This document shows positions 12,707-24,218 of a DNA stretch of 64,000 bases, piece after piece (position 1 is the stretch's first letter; each line of letters opens with the position of its first letter). The DNA is taken from positions 150,885,034 to 150,949,033 of the forward strand of contig NC_061115.1 of NCBI RefSeq assembly GCF_002878395.1, read 5' to 3'. Under the pieces are notes generated by a model that had not been told where the DNA came from, ran no database searches, and saw only the letters and a list, made by a program, of their open reading frames with translations. This stretch comes from Capsicum annuum. Taxonomy: Eukaryota; Streptophyta; Magnoliopsida; Solanales; Solanaceae. The translations under genes were made by a program, and so were the position numbers.

Positions 12707-15606
12707 TGTAACACGCCAAATTTTGTACCCAAAATGTTACACGATGCTCATGACCTCGAAGGACCACAAGCTAACCCATGATTGATATCTGTAACTGAGC
12801 ACTGAATAATATATTATAAATATACAGAATATAAGCTGTAAAGCCATAAGGTTAAAAACTGAACTAATACAGGATAGACACAATGTCTGAAATAAGGTAT
12901 CACAATACCCAAAACTAAAATAAACTATCTGAAAACCTGCTGTGGTCTGAAAGCCTCTAAACTATCTGAAACTCGTGGAGTTGATGGGATATTTTCCCAA
13001 CTTAAGTTTGACTACTAAAATAGTAAAATAATGAAGTAATTATTCTATCCTCAAATGCTGAGGACTCACTACTAGTCTGGATGCGGAACGTCTGATCTAC
13101 TAAGGATGCTCGAGAGCTCGTGCTACTAAACCTATGGTATAAAACACCATAGAATCAATGCGTCAGTATGTTGAATATACTGCTATGCAAGTGTGGTAGG
13201 CTAAATGCACGGGTTTATATAGATGAACAATAATAACTGACTATATAACATGAACATAAGAATAAATGCATGGATCATAACAGTAATTGAGATGTGATAA
13301 CACTGACTCATAATTTTTGATAATGTGGATTTACTGATATCTGGGTACTAATACTAGGATACTGAGAAACTGAGTCTATAGTGTATTAAGGAACTACTGT
13401 CATATTACTGATAAAGGAATGAGTATTTCTGATAGTTTTGATTATGAAAAATTAGTCTGATTGGCTGTATATGATAGTCTTAAAACTGAATACTGATAAC
13501 ATGGAGGATTGTATCTAATAGTTCTGATACTGATGGAACTAGCTGAGTTTCACAAGTTGATTGTATCTGACAGTTCTAGATTTCTATAGAACTAAATTGA
13601 GTTTTATTACTGAGATTGGATCTATAACTGAGACTGTGAGAAGTAGTTATCTAACTAACATGCCCCTAATATGCCATTATGGATGAGTTGGGGTCCAATC
13701 TATAACCCTAATTAGAAGGGTGTCAATACTGTGCCACTGGTAAGGAAAATCTATAAGTAATTCTCATATAATAGGTAACTTTAATGAGAATGGTGGGAAC
13801 CCTCATATAATAGGTTAATCCACCTCATCTACCCTTATATAGTAGGCTATGATATCTAAACCTACACTGGCTACGTAGTTATGGATTGCAAGGATTGCTT
13901 CTAAGAATCACACCCTCATATAATAGGTAAGTTCCCATCTTTGGGTTCACTTGGTACTAACTCCTACTCCTAACTAAATAGAAAGTAAACTGATTAACTG
14001 AATTGAACTCATACTATTGGTATTGTTTAACAGAGCTAACTGAGTCCATTGAGTTCCATGGACCGACGGAATGCTACTGAGATCTAAAAGCTAACAAAGA
14101 GTACTAAAGTTATTGAGATTACTGATGACTGAGATTACAAAAATTATTGGACTACTGAGATTTTAGAGATATTTGAGAATTTTTAAGATTACTGAATGAG
14201 ACTGGACTGATACTGTGTTTATTGAGTTTTCTTGAGTCATATGACTGAATGAATTCTACTGATCATGGCTTGATTGAGACTATCATGAAAACATAACACT
14301 GTCTCTAGGGAGACAGATTAAATTATCGGGTACAAGTACCCCCTGAAATCGATAGCATAAAACTGATAGGACATGACACTTGTTGAACATATACCAATAT
14401 CAACAATTCATAATACATTAATTTTGGGATTTTATGAAGCACATGGTTATCGTAGTCTTGTACATGAATGGAATTGCATATAAACACGTCATACTTTCAT
14501 CAACCTAATCTCATGGACATTCCCTTGACCATTCATAATGCACACAATATCAAGTAAGTCATTCTTCGTCATAGGGTAAAGCATGCATTTATCTCTTGGG
14601 TCACAATTAATCTATAGTGCATAGTTTCTATTATCAAACACCTAGGATACATTACTTTGGGAATAGGTATGAACATCAAATTAACATAACAAAACATCAT
14701 ATTTTAACTTAATTTCACATGTTTTAGACCACATACTAGCATAGTTTCATGAACAACACATACAGATTCCAACTTGGTAATAATACAATCATAATCACAT
14801 GAACATAATCAACATACCACAAAATATTCACTATACAAGATTTAAAACTTGATTCTTGGGCTTCATGGATGAAAGGATCCATGAATGAATACTGTGCATA
14901 CCTTAGTTCTTGATTTTATGAAGATTGACAGAGAGATTCTTGATTCGAGTCTTTAATTTGAATCCCCAATTGAAAACGCTAGCTTTTCTTTAGAGAAACT
15001 TCAGAGAAACCCTATATTTTTGATAAACTATGGCTAAATTAGGTGTTATTGGGTTTATATATAGGGTTGAGAAATTGACCCTTTTAACCCTTGGATGCGT
15101 ATTTTATTTTTGAGAAAATTGCTTGATTTGGAAGGCTGGTGCGACGTGGCGCTATCGCATCGTGTAACTGGAAATTGCCAATGGGAACTGGGATGACGGT
15201 GCAATTCGGTTGAATCGCATTACAATACTGGATGGGACCTGGAAGTTTACGGCGATGCGGTAGTATCCCCTGCGACACTGGAAAAAAGGAGATTCTGAAT
15301 TTGAGCCCTGGAGCGCTGCACCATAATCACGGAGGCTCACTGGATTTTGATGATTCCCATTTTGAGCTGCTCTGCGATGTGCTGATGGCTCTGTTGGGAC
15401 ACTGTCTTATTAAAATGGCTCTAACTATTCATCCGAGTGTCAGATTTGGGAAAATTTGGTATCGATGGAAAGCTTATTGAATTTACCACATGAAATACAC
15501 TGAAAATCTTCAAAATACAATATGTATAAAAGTGGATTAATCTTTGAGACAAGTCTTTAACATTTTCAGGATGATTTTAAGCTAGGTAGAAGTAAGCGGT
15601 ATTACA
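12707..15606 (-). repeat. 5' LTR of the LARD-like element (LTR family 2)
   Basis: The LTR is 2.90 kb, starting TGTAATACCGC and ending GGCGTGTTACA on the minus strand. Its outer end is fixed by the TSD CCAAT at 15607. It is slightly longer than its partner because of scattered indels, for example near 13080-13230. Confidence 0.88.
15054..15064 (-). promoter_or_regulatory. TATA box of the LARD 5' LTR
   Basis: TTTATATATAG is about 545 bp from the LTR start on the minus strand, in the same context as in the partner LTR. It would drive the genomic RNA of the element. Confidence 0.55.
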
Positions 15607-17487
15607 CCAATAATCAAAAACTAACCTCAAAACAACCAACCAAATCCATAGTAATCTAACAAAGACTATACGCTATGAAGACTACAACCAGTTTGGGTTG
15701 GCACATGTCCCCGACTCTGACAAATACAATGATAATGTTAATGATAATGTAAACTCTCAATTCTAGTATATGAATAGGACTTAGTCAATGTCTAAGTATT
15801 CCAAAGATTGGTAGCACACAACATTACCACAACAAACTGACAAACTTAGCTAATCTAGCTAACTCTACGCAAGAAAAGCAGCAGTATCTTTTTGCCAGCA
15901 TCGTGTGGGCATACAACATTTGGAGACGGTTAGTGGGGTAAAGACTAGCATGTAACTCAAGGATAGAGAAAAAATAATGTCAAGTTTAACCATTTCAAAT
16001 ATGAGCCACATCATAATACATAAATAAATAATATGCCGAGAGAGGGAACAAGCTTTAGAATAGAGTAAAAAATTATCCAAGACTTTACAGCTTAACTGTC
16101 ATAATAGGCACCCATGGGCTATATGGACTTAACTCCCCCTACTGAAAGGGCCTAGTGCATGTTGGACACAAGAATCAAAGAAAATCCGAGGGAAAGCTAA
16201 ATCCATCAAGGAAACTATCCATCTAAAAATATATATCCAGTATGACATATGCACACAGGTCATCAAGACCAAACCTCATGTCGGCAAACACGAGTTTCCA
16301 ATAAAAGTCATCCAAGACCCACACCTTCACAGCTTTGCTACATAACCCCTATTAAGTCAAATTTTAAAAATTTTAACATAACTTATTTATTAATAAATGA
16401 ACCAAACATTAAGGAACACCATGAGTATCTTCATACCAAAACACTTGTAAGCTTATCTCTATGCCATAACAATTACATTAAAACTTGAGGGAACGCCTTG
16501 CCCCCTTAGTTTCTTAATATCAAAATCTTGGTGGAATGCCTCGCCCATTTTGTTCATTAATATGTTTGCCAAAAATGATTTTAAAAAATAAGTTAATTGG
16601 ATTACAAATTATTCAATGCAATAACATTGGAGAACAAGTCAAATCAGGTGACAATTTTTATAATTCAAAACCATTTACTGAAGTAGGTTGAGGGAACACC
16701 GTTATTCAAATCAATACCAATTTTTAAAATATTAATTTAGAGAAAACCATGACCTCTTGGTTTATTAACCATTACCATGCACCTCGCAAGTTCCAAACCA
16801 TGAATAAAGCATAAGCAATGTATAATAAATCATGGGAAAACAATTCAAGGATAAACAATGTCAAACTCCTCAACCTTGTAGGAAAACCACATTCAAAAAC
16901 ATTCAATTGAACCATGTAATAGGTTTATGACTTCCATAAAATAATAATTAGCGAAGAGTAATAGGCCTGAAATACCAAGTTTTATAGGAAAAATTCAACC
17001 CTTGAGCCCTTGGATGACCTACTTCTTAAAAACCCTTAGAATATTGCTTGAGAGAATTAGAGTGAGTTTTGAGAATATTTAATTATATTATGCATGATAA
17101 ATAACATATTTGAGTGATTTATGTATGTGGGGTTTTAATTGGGTAAGAAGGAAATGTATAAAGTGCCCTTATATTAAAAGCTAAAATGTAGTCATTAGTG
17201 ACTACGGGTTTCTATATAACTCGTAGGGACCTTTTATGACTTACCACCATGAGTCATAGCCAAGATAGTTTCTAGGGCACACATCCTATGATTTGTACAT
17301 AATGACTCATATAGAGTCCTCAAGACTCATAGCGAGCCACTCCTATTTAAAGCATAAGACTTAGCCACACACCCTGGTTAGGCTATAATTTAGGTCCAAC
17401 GACTTATGAAGACACCCTATTACTCATAGGGTAGGTCGTAGTTAGGACAGTGAGGATAAAATTTCAAAAATTTCCAACAATGAAAAA
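15607..17487 (-). mobile_element. 5' LTR of element B, U3-R piece
   Basis: This completes the family-1 LTR that begins at 6770, after the LARD insertion. It holds the family blocks 'cacccatgggctatat' (16108) and 'catgtcggcaaacacg' (16276). The outer end near 17487 still resembles the LTR start (CCCCAAGTTTTTCATTG on the minus strand) but has lost a few bases. A U3 word array of GACTCATA/TATGAGTC words spans about 17195-17445. Directly beyond it lies the reverse transcriptase of element C. Confidence 0.8.
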
Positions 17488-19850
17488 CTTGGGGTAGTTT
17501 TTGGTCATGTCACTTGGGTTGACTAATGCTCTGTCTACTTTCATGGATCATATTAATCAAGTTTTAAGCAAGTTTATGGACTTGTTTGTTATAATTTTTA
17601 TTTATGTTATCTTAGTGTATTCTTTGAGTGAGCAGGATCATGCAAATCTCCCCCAAATATGTTGCAGACTTTGAAAGACCAGAGGTTCTATTAGAAATGT
17701 TCTAAGTATGAATTTTTGTTAAATTCTATGACATTTCTTGGGAATGTTTTTTTATTGATGGGATTATGGTGGATCCAAAGAAATTTAAGATGGTTATAAG
17801 ATGGCCTAAACCTACGACCCCTACAAATATTCAAAGATTTTGGGGTTTGGTTAGGTATTATAGGAGGTTTGTGGAGTGTTTATCTTCTATTGCTGCTCCA
17901 TTAATAAGGTTGACTCAAAATAAGGTTATGTTTTTATGGTCTGATTCTTGTGAGGGTAGTTTTGAGAAGTTGAAGGATAAGTTGACTTTTGCACAAGTTT
18001 TGACCCCACCCGAGGGTACAGATAATTTTGTTGTATTTTGTGATGTATCCCATGTGGAACTAGGATGTGTATTGATGCAGTATGGTAAGGTTGTGGTCTA
18101 TGTTTCTAGTCAACTTAAGATTCATGAGAGAAACTCTACGACTTATGACTTGGAGTTTTTTTCTATGGTTTTTTCCTATAAAGATTTGGTGCCAGTATCT
18201 GTATATGGTTCATATGGATATCTTTTCATATAATAAGATCTTATATTATTTGTTCACTCAGAAGGAGTTGTACCTCAAGAAGATGAGGTGGCTCAAATTA
18301 CTCAAGGATTATGACATAAGTCTTCACTATCATCTTGGTAAAACTAATATGAATATTATACACTAGTTGGCTAACTTGGGAGTTTATTTTTTGAACTCTG
18401 AGGATGGGGGAGCCATTGTTCAAGAAGCGGTTAAATTATCTCTAGTTATTGAGTTAAAGGAGAAACATGCTTTAGATCCTATACTTATGCAGATTAAGGA
18501 TTATATGGGTCAGCAAAAGGTTATGGCTTTGAAGATTGGAGGGAATAGTATTCTGAGGTACCAAGGTAAGTCATGTATTCTTGATGTTGATGGGCTATGG
18601 TAAAGGATTTTTAATAATACTCATGAGTCTAGATATAGTTTATCATGGTTCAATGAAGACATATCAAAACTTGAAGCAGTTCTACTAGTGGACCAATATG
18701 AATAGTTTATCAAGGTTCAATGAAGACATATCATAACTTGAAGCAGATTTACTGGTGGTATGTATCAAGAGATAGAGTTGCCCATGTGGAAGTGGGAGAT
18801 ATTCAATATGGATTTCACTATAGGTCTTACACGGTTCATAATTGGTATAATTCTTTTTGGGTAATTATGGATAGGATAATTAAGTCAGCTCACATCTTGC
18901 CGAAGAGGACTATTTAATGTAGAGAGGATTATCCAAATTTATTCATTAAGGAGATTGTGATGTTGGACAATGTGCCAGTATTCACCATCTCAGAATATGG
19001 TACACAATTTTTATCCTACTTCTGGCATTCATTTTAGAAAGGGTTGGTATGCAGGTGAACCTTAGAATCACTTTCCAACCTTAAATCGATGGGAAAGTAT
19101 AGCATACTATTCATACTTTGAGGATATGATAAGGGCATATATGATTACTCTAAGGGTAATTTGGTTGACCATGTACTTTTTATTGAGTTTGCGTATAATA
19201 ATAGGTATCATTTGAGCATTTAGATGACTCATTTTAAGGCTCTTTATGGTAGGAGGTATATGTATCCTATTGGGTAGGGTGAGACAAGGTTTTTTGTTCT
19301 TTAATTGGTTCGCCAAGCTATGGAGAAGGTGAATGTTGTTAGAGAAAGACTTAAGACTGCTCAGAGTCGCCAAAAGTCTTACGGGATTTCGAGACAAAGT
19401 TAGTTGGAGTTTGAAGTAAATGGTTGGGTATTCTTGAAGGTGTCTCCTATGAAAGGATTCATAAGATTTGGGAAGAAGGGGAAGCTCAGTCCTCGTAAGT
19501 AGAATTAGGAGTGTTGATTATGAGTTGGAATTGCCCATGAGTTTAAGTTCTATTAATCCAATTTTTCATGTCTCTATTCTAAAGAGTGTGTGGGTAATCC
19601 TTCCTTGATACTGCCTATTGATGATGTTGGTGAGACAGATTTATTGTGTTATGAGGAAGTTTTGATTGAGATATTGGATAGGATGGTTCGTAGATTGATG
19701 ACCAAGAATGTAGCTTCAGTGAAGGTTTATTAGAGAAACAAAAGGTAGAAGAGGCGACATGGGAGGCTGAGGAATATATAAAGGCTAGATCCCAATTCTT
19801 GTTCCCAGTGTTGGATGAAAGTTCCTAAAGTATGAGTTTTGTCATCCTCT
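17488..19850 (+). pseudogene. Element C: chromovirus RT-RNase H-integrase-chromodomain remnant
   Basis: The remnant begins inside reverse transcriptase (FLVMSLGLTNALSTFMDH, about 17500-17555). The catalytic box reads FIYVILVYS at about 17597-17623, so both Asp are lost. The palm end and RNase H start form the longest open stretch (17766-18233). RNase H continues with QKELYLKKMRWLKLLKDYD (18255-18315). Integrase N-terminus follows (DPILMQIKDYMGQQKVMA, near 18475-18530). The first catalytic Asp is kept (NMDFTIGL, near 18810), but the second site reads SEYGTQF. The chromodomain is near 19650-19790 (EEVLIEILDRMVRRL). A tandem duplication in integrase adds a frameshift. The missing 5' half probably lies left of the window, because element B appears to have inserted into the RT. 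Confidence 0.9.
18637..18770 (+). repeat. 67-bp tandem duplication in element C integrase
   Basis: Two imperfect copies (18637-18703 and 18704-18770) each start AGTTTATCA and contain GGTTCAATGAAGACATATCA. They cover the integrase zinc-finger region around MKTYQNLKQ. Because 67 is not a multiple of three, the duplication shifts the frame. Confidence 0.85.
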
Positions 19851-19943
19851 TATTATTATCCAAGTTTTTCATTTAATTCTAGTGTATTCTTGCTATTCTC
19901 ATTCTAAAAGTGTCCTAAATCATCATTTAGGGATGAATGACAC

Positions 19944-19955
19944 TAAAGGGAGATA
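19944..19955 (+). other. Polypurine tract of element C
   Basis: TAAAGGGAGATA lies between the chromodomain remnant and the LTR, like AGTGGGGAGAA in element A. Confidence 0.65.
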
Positions 19956-21613
19956 ATCTAAGACTCTTAAAGTTTTGATCAATTTATTTTTTGACCTTTC
20001 CATATTTGAAATATCAATTTTTAACTTGAATTATGTTTAAATATGTTGAAAGGGTTTTTGAGGAAATTTTTGGAATTTTCAAAAGGGGTTTAGGGTCATT
20101 TTGGGACATCGAGGCAGTGACGGTATGAGATATCGCCATGTCACAGAGGCTACCCTCCACGAATCAGTGTGGCACAGAGGATAGTCTCCATAAAATTGGT
20201 GTGCCATGCCAAGATGAAAATTTTGTCTAGTTTTGTTTTTATTCACTTGGAATGAGGGGCTTTTGATCTTTTTACCCCTTGTATGACTTTTAAACATAAA
20301 ATAATACCATTCTCATTAGTTTTCAAAGATCAAATATATCAATTTCACTATCAAAGACAAACCCAAGAAAATTCAAGAGTTTAGTGTGTATTCATTATCC
20401 GAACTCCAAACATCAAATTGATTTCAAATTTGTGTGTATTTTAGGCATGCATCTCTTCCCTAAATTAATTTTATACAAAATCATGTTTTTAATTATTGTC
20501 CATGTGGTTTAATTGTTGAGTTTTAAATATGGGTTGACGTATTTGGAATGGTTATTTCATGAATTGAGTTTCCATGGTTTGAATTCGTTGTTTATGCTTT
20601 ATTCTCATTATTTTGAACTAAACAAGTACATGGATGTGGAAATTGGAACGGGGAACATGGGTTTCCCCAATATTTTATGCCTTGATTTTTTTTAATGGGT
20701 TTTAACCTCAACCCATCTTGTGATACTAGTTTTGAAACATGGACATATACATAATCTACTTCACTTTTGAATTCTTGCGTTGCATAAAAGGTTAATCGAC
20801 CTTAAACTTGTTTTGAAAGGCCTTGATGGGGGTGGATTGTTTTAATTTTGAAGCTTTGGAGTAAATTTTGATAATTGGTTTTGGAATGATATAATGCAAA
20901 TATCTTGCAAGATTAACTTTATTTGGTATGATGATACCAACGGTAAATGCCTAATTAAAAAACTCCATGGCTAATGGATGAGAATGTCTGTAAATGATTT
21001 TAATTTTAGCTTAAAGTGGTTTTGCGTAGCACACTGTGGAAGGTGGAGGTCCTGTGGGGACCAATACAAGAATCCACATTTTCTGGTGTGCGGGTCTTTA
21101 TGACCATGTGCATAGTTTACACATTATGTATAAATTTTTGAATGATTGGAGGCTCAGTGGCTTTGGTCCATTCTTGGATTTCTCTAATTCATATGAATAA
21201 TAGGCAATGGAGCCTTTTTTAGTACGGGGAGCTAAACCCAAATATGTCGTAGGTTCCCTTATGATGGATAGAGCTGCATAGTCCAGGTTAATGGTCTTAA
21301 AACACACATTCTTATGACCCTTACACTATCTTGGCATCCTATATATACATATACTAATGTGTGCATTGTGGTTTTAACTAATTTTGCACATGGCATTAAG
21401 TTATCACTTTCCGGAGTTATATTCGAGTTCTTATCCCACTGACCATCCTAGGATGCTACATTATTTCATAATGTAGGGTCCGAAGACACTTTTTTACCTT
21501 ATGTAGTATTAGGTGGATTAGCACGTTCGTCGAGTAGTTTTGAAGTAGTGAACCTCTATCCTTTAGAAGGCTTTATTATTTTCATTTTTTTTAAAGATTC
21601 AGTACTTTTGGAT
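19956..21613 (+). mobile_element. 3' LTR of element C, first piece (LTR family 1)
   Basis: The start is eroded (ATCTAAGACTCTTAAAG). The body carries family-1 landmarks: paired 'gatgataccaa' and 'tgcctaat' near 20930, and the TATATA block near 21345. The U3 words here are GTGGCACAGAGG and GTCACAGAGGCTACC (about 20118-20212). It is cut at 21613 by a solo LTR, with TSD TGGAT at 21609-21613, and resumes at 23945. Confidence 0.8.
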
Positions 21614-23944
21614 TGTAATATGTTGTACTTCTACCTAGCTTAAAATCATCCTAAGAATGTTAGAAGCTTACTTAAAAATATGAATACATTTTCTTACACG
21701 TCAAAGTTTTAAGATTTTAACTTTTTTTATCATTTGGGAAATTGAATTAGCTTTCCAGCAATAACAATTTCGTCCAAATCCAATATCGGAGTAAAAATTT
21801 ATAGATGTTTTACTCAGAGCTGTCAAAATCGCCCTGGTGCGACAGCCAGGTTGATGGAGCATCGATTTAGCAACGGACCATTGCCTAGATCATCGCAGCC
21901 AAGGCAGTGAGTAAATAATCTACTTCAAGAAACTAAGAGGTTCAGGTTTTTCAAGTCTAAGAACTTTAAGAAACTCACAACCCAGGTATGTCATGTGTTG
22001 ATTCATAGGTCCCTTTAACCCATAAAGCTCAAGAATCTCTTTTTAAAATCCAAGATTTGTGTATGTATGAATATTCATGATTTAAATTGAATTGAAATTC
22101 ATGTTCATGATGTTGTGGGATTTTGATTCATGTTTGCAATTACATATTCCAATTATTAATCCTAGGATGTGATGATTTGCATAATAATCATGATAAACCC
22201 TTAAATTTACACGTTGATGGATGTATCCATTATTATTATATGTGTTGATGATCGTATAACCAAAGCATGCTTCCCATGTGTTTGATTAAATGTCTATGTG
22301 AAGGAAAAGTGCCATTCTAGTCTGATAATATAAAATATCCATTCATGTACAAGTTCATGCATGTTAAGTGTTTGATGAAATGTCTTAGTCAATGAATTAT
22401 AGATATATATGTAGCCATTATGGTGCTTTAGTACTTGTACTTCATGAAATCTCCATCTTATTATATGATGGGTTGTCGATGTTGGTCATGTATTCAAGAA
22501 AGTCATGCTTTGTCAGTTTCTTGCTATCGACTCCTGGGGGTACTTGTACCCAAAAATTAGCTGTGTGTCTAGAGCCAGTGTCATATTTTCAAGATACTCT
22601 CAGTCGAGCCATGTTCATAGAAATTTAGTCAGTCATGTGAATTAGAAAAACTCAGTAATCTCAGAAACCTTAGAAATTCACTAATCTCAGTAGTATTCTG
22701 TCAGTCCATAAAAATTTAGTTAACTCTGTCTAGTTAGTTCAATTAATCATGTTCAGTGTCTTTTCAGATAGGAGTAGAAATTAGCACCGAGCAAACCCAA
22801 GGATGGGAATTCGCCTGTTATATGAGGGTGTGATTCTTAAAAGCAATCCTTGCATTCCAGAACTACATAGCCAGCGTAAGTTGAGACATCATAGCTATTA
22901 TAGGAGGGCAGATAAGGTGGCTTAACCTATTATATGAAGGTTCTCACCGTTCAAACTAGAGTTACATGTTATACATGGGCTACTCATAGATTGTCGTTAA
23001 TAGTGGTGTGGTATTAACATCCTTCCAATTAGGGTTACAGATTTGACCCTAACTCTGCTATATTGTGTTATTTGGGGCATGTCAGTTAGATGACTACTTC
23101 CTACAATTTCAGTATTGAATCTGGACTGTCAGATATAGTCATTCACTCTCAATAATAGAACTCAGATAGTTGTACAAAATTCAGAACTATTAGATATAGT
23201 CAACTCAGAATAGTACAAAACTCAGCTAGTTCCATCATAACCTAGACCGTTAGATACAATCGCTCAGTATCAATTATTTCAGTTATACAGATATCAGTAT
23301 ATCATGGTATCAGTGCTCAGAATCAGTAATGATGTTATCACAAACTCAATTACAGTTATTATATATTCATGCATGTATTCTTATATTCATGTCATCCAGT
23401 CAGTTAGTATAGTTCATGCATGTGAATCCTTTGTATTTATCCTACCTCACATCTATACGAGTACATTCAAAAGTACTGACATATTTTTGTTATGGTGTTT
23501 TATACCATAGGTTCAAAAGCGCGTGTCCTAGAGCATTAGTAGCATTATAGTATCAGCAATCAGAGTTAGCAGTGAGTCCTCATCCTTTGAGGACATATCC
23601 ATTACTTTATTATCTCATTAATTAATTTATTTTAGTAGTTGGAGTTAGTTGGGGACATGTCCTATCAACTCCTTATTCACACAGTATAGTCAATTAGCGG
23701 TTTTTCAGACTACAGTATGTTCAGATAGTTACTTCAGTTGTTTTGAATATTTCATACTCCTCTAGATGTTATGTTTTATTAGTTATGTTATAGTTTTGAA
23801 CCTTATGGACATACAACCTTTATTTCCTCATTCATACAGTATATTATGTAGAGTTCAGGTACAAATATCAGTCATGGTTATCTTGTTGTCCTTCGGGGTC
23901 AAAGCACCATGTCATGTTTTGGGTACCAGATTCGGGGCGTTGCA
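21614..23944 (+). mobile_element. Solo LTR of family 2, TSD TGGAT
   Basis: A single 2.33-kb LTR starts TGTAATATGTTGTACTTC and ends GGGGCGTTGCA. It is flanked by exact TGGAT duplications (21609-21613 and 23945-23949). Its blocks, in opposite orientation to the LARD LTRs, include 'tgggggtacttgtaccc' (22535) and 'gtccttcggggtcaaagc' (23889). No internal sequence is attached. A solo LTR with a TSD is the expected outcome of recombination between the two LTRs of one element. Confidence 0.9.
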
Positions 23945-24218
23945 TGGATTCTTTTGGTCATGGCTAGGGGAATGTCTAGGCCTATTTGGTACTGTGCTTT
24001 TAGTGGCTATTGTAGACAGATGCTAGTTGGTTGTTTAGTTTTTTGACAATTAGTTTTCATAGAGTTTTTTATTCTTATTTAACCACCCTCTTAATTGGTT
24101 TACACATTATTTTTTATGGTTATCTAGGTGCTTATGTGGTTAGGCGATGGGGTGGGTCTCGGGTCTATTATGGGATTCAGATATTTATCACAACCGACCC
24201 CTGGTTTGGTTCATGATA
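23945..24218 (+). mobile_element. 3' LTR of element C, second piece
   Basis: After the solo LTR the family-1 LTR resumes and ends CCTGGTTTGGTTCATGATA, matching the ending of LTR A. This confirms that the solo LTR lies inside LTR C. Confidence 0.8.

Larger units (their letters stand above)
6949..15606 (-). mobile_element. Non-autonomous LTR retrotransposon (LARD-like), complete, TSD CCAAT
   Basis: The element is 8.66 kb with two direct LTRs (6949-9739 and 12707-15606). A polypurine tract lies next to one and a tRNA-iMet-type primer-binding site next to the other, so it runs on the minus strand. Exact 5-bp duplications CCAAT flank it at 6944-6948 and 15607-15611. The interior (9740-12706) is about 3 kb and shows no gag, protease, reverse transcriptase or integrase motif in any frame. 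This fits a large retrotransposon derivative that needed enzymes from relatives. The LTRs match family 2, found also at 21614-23944, 51465-53568 and 60635-62280. Visible differences between its two LTRs show it is not recent. Confidence 0.9.
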
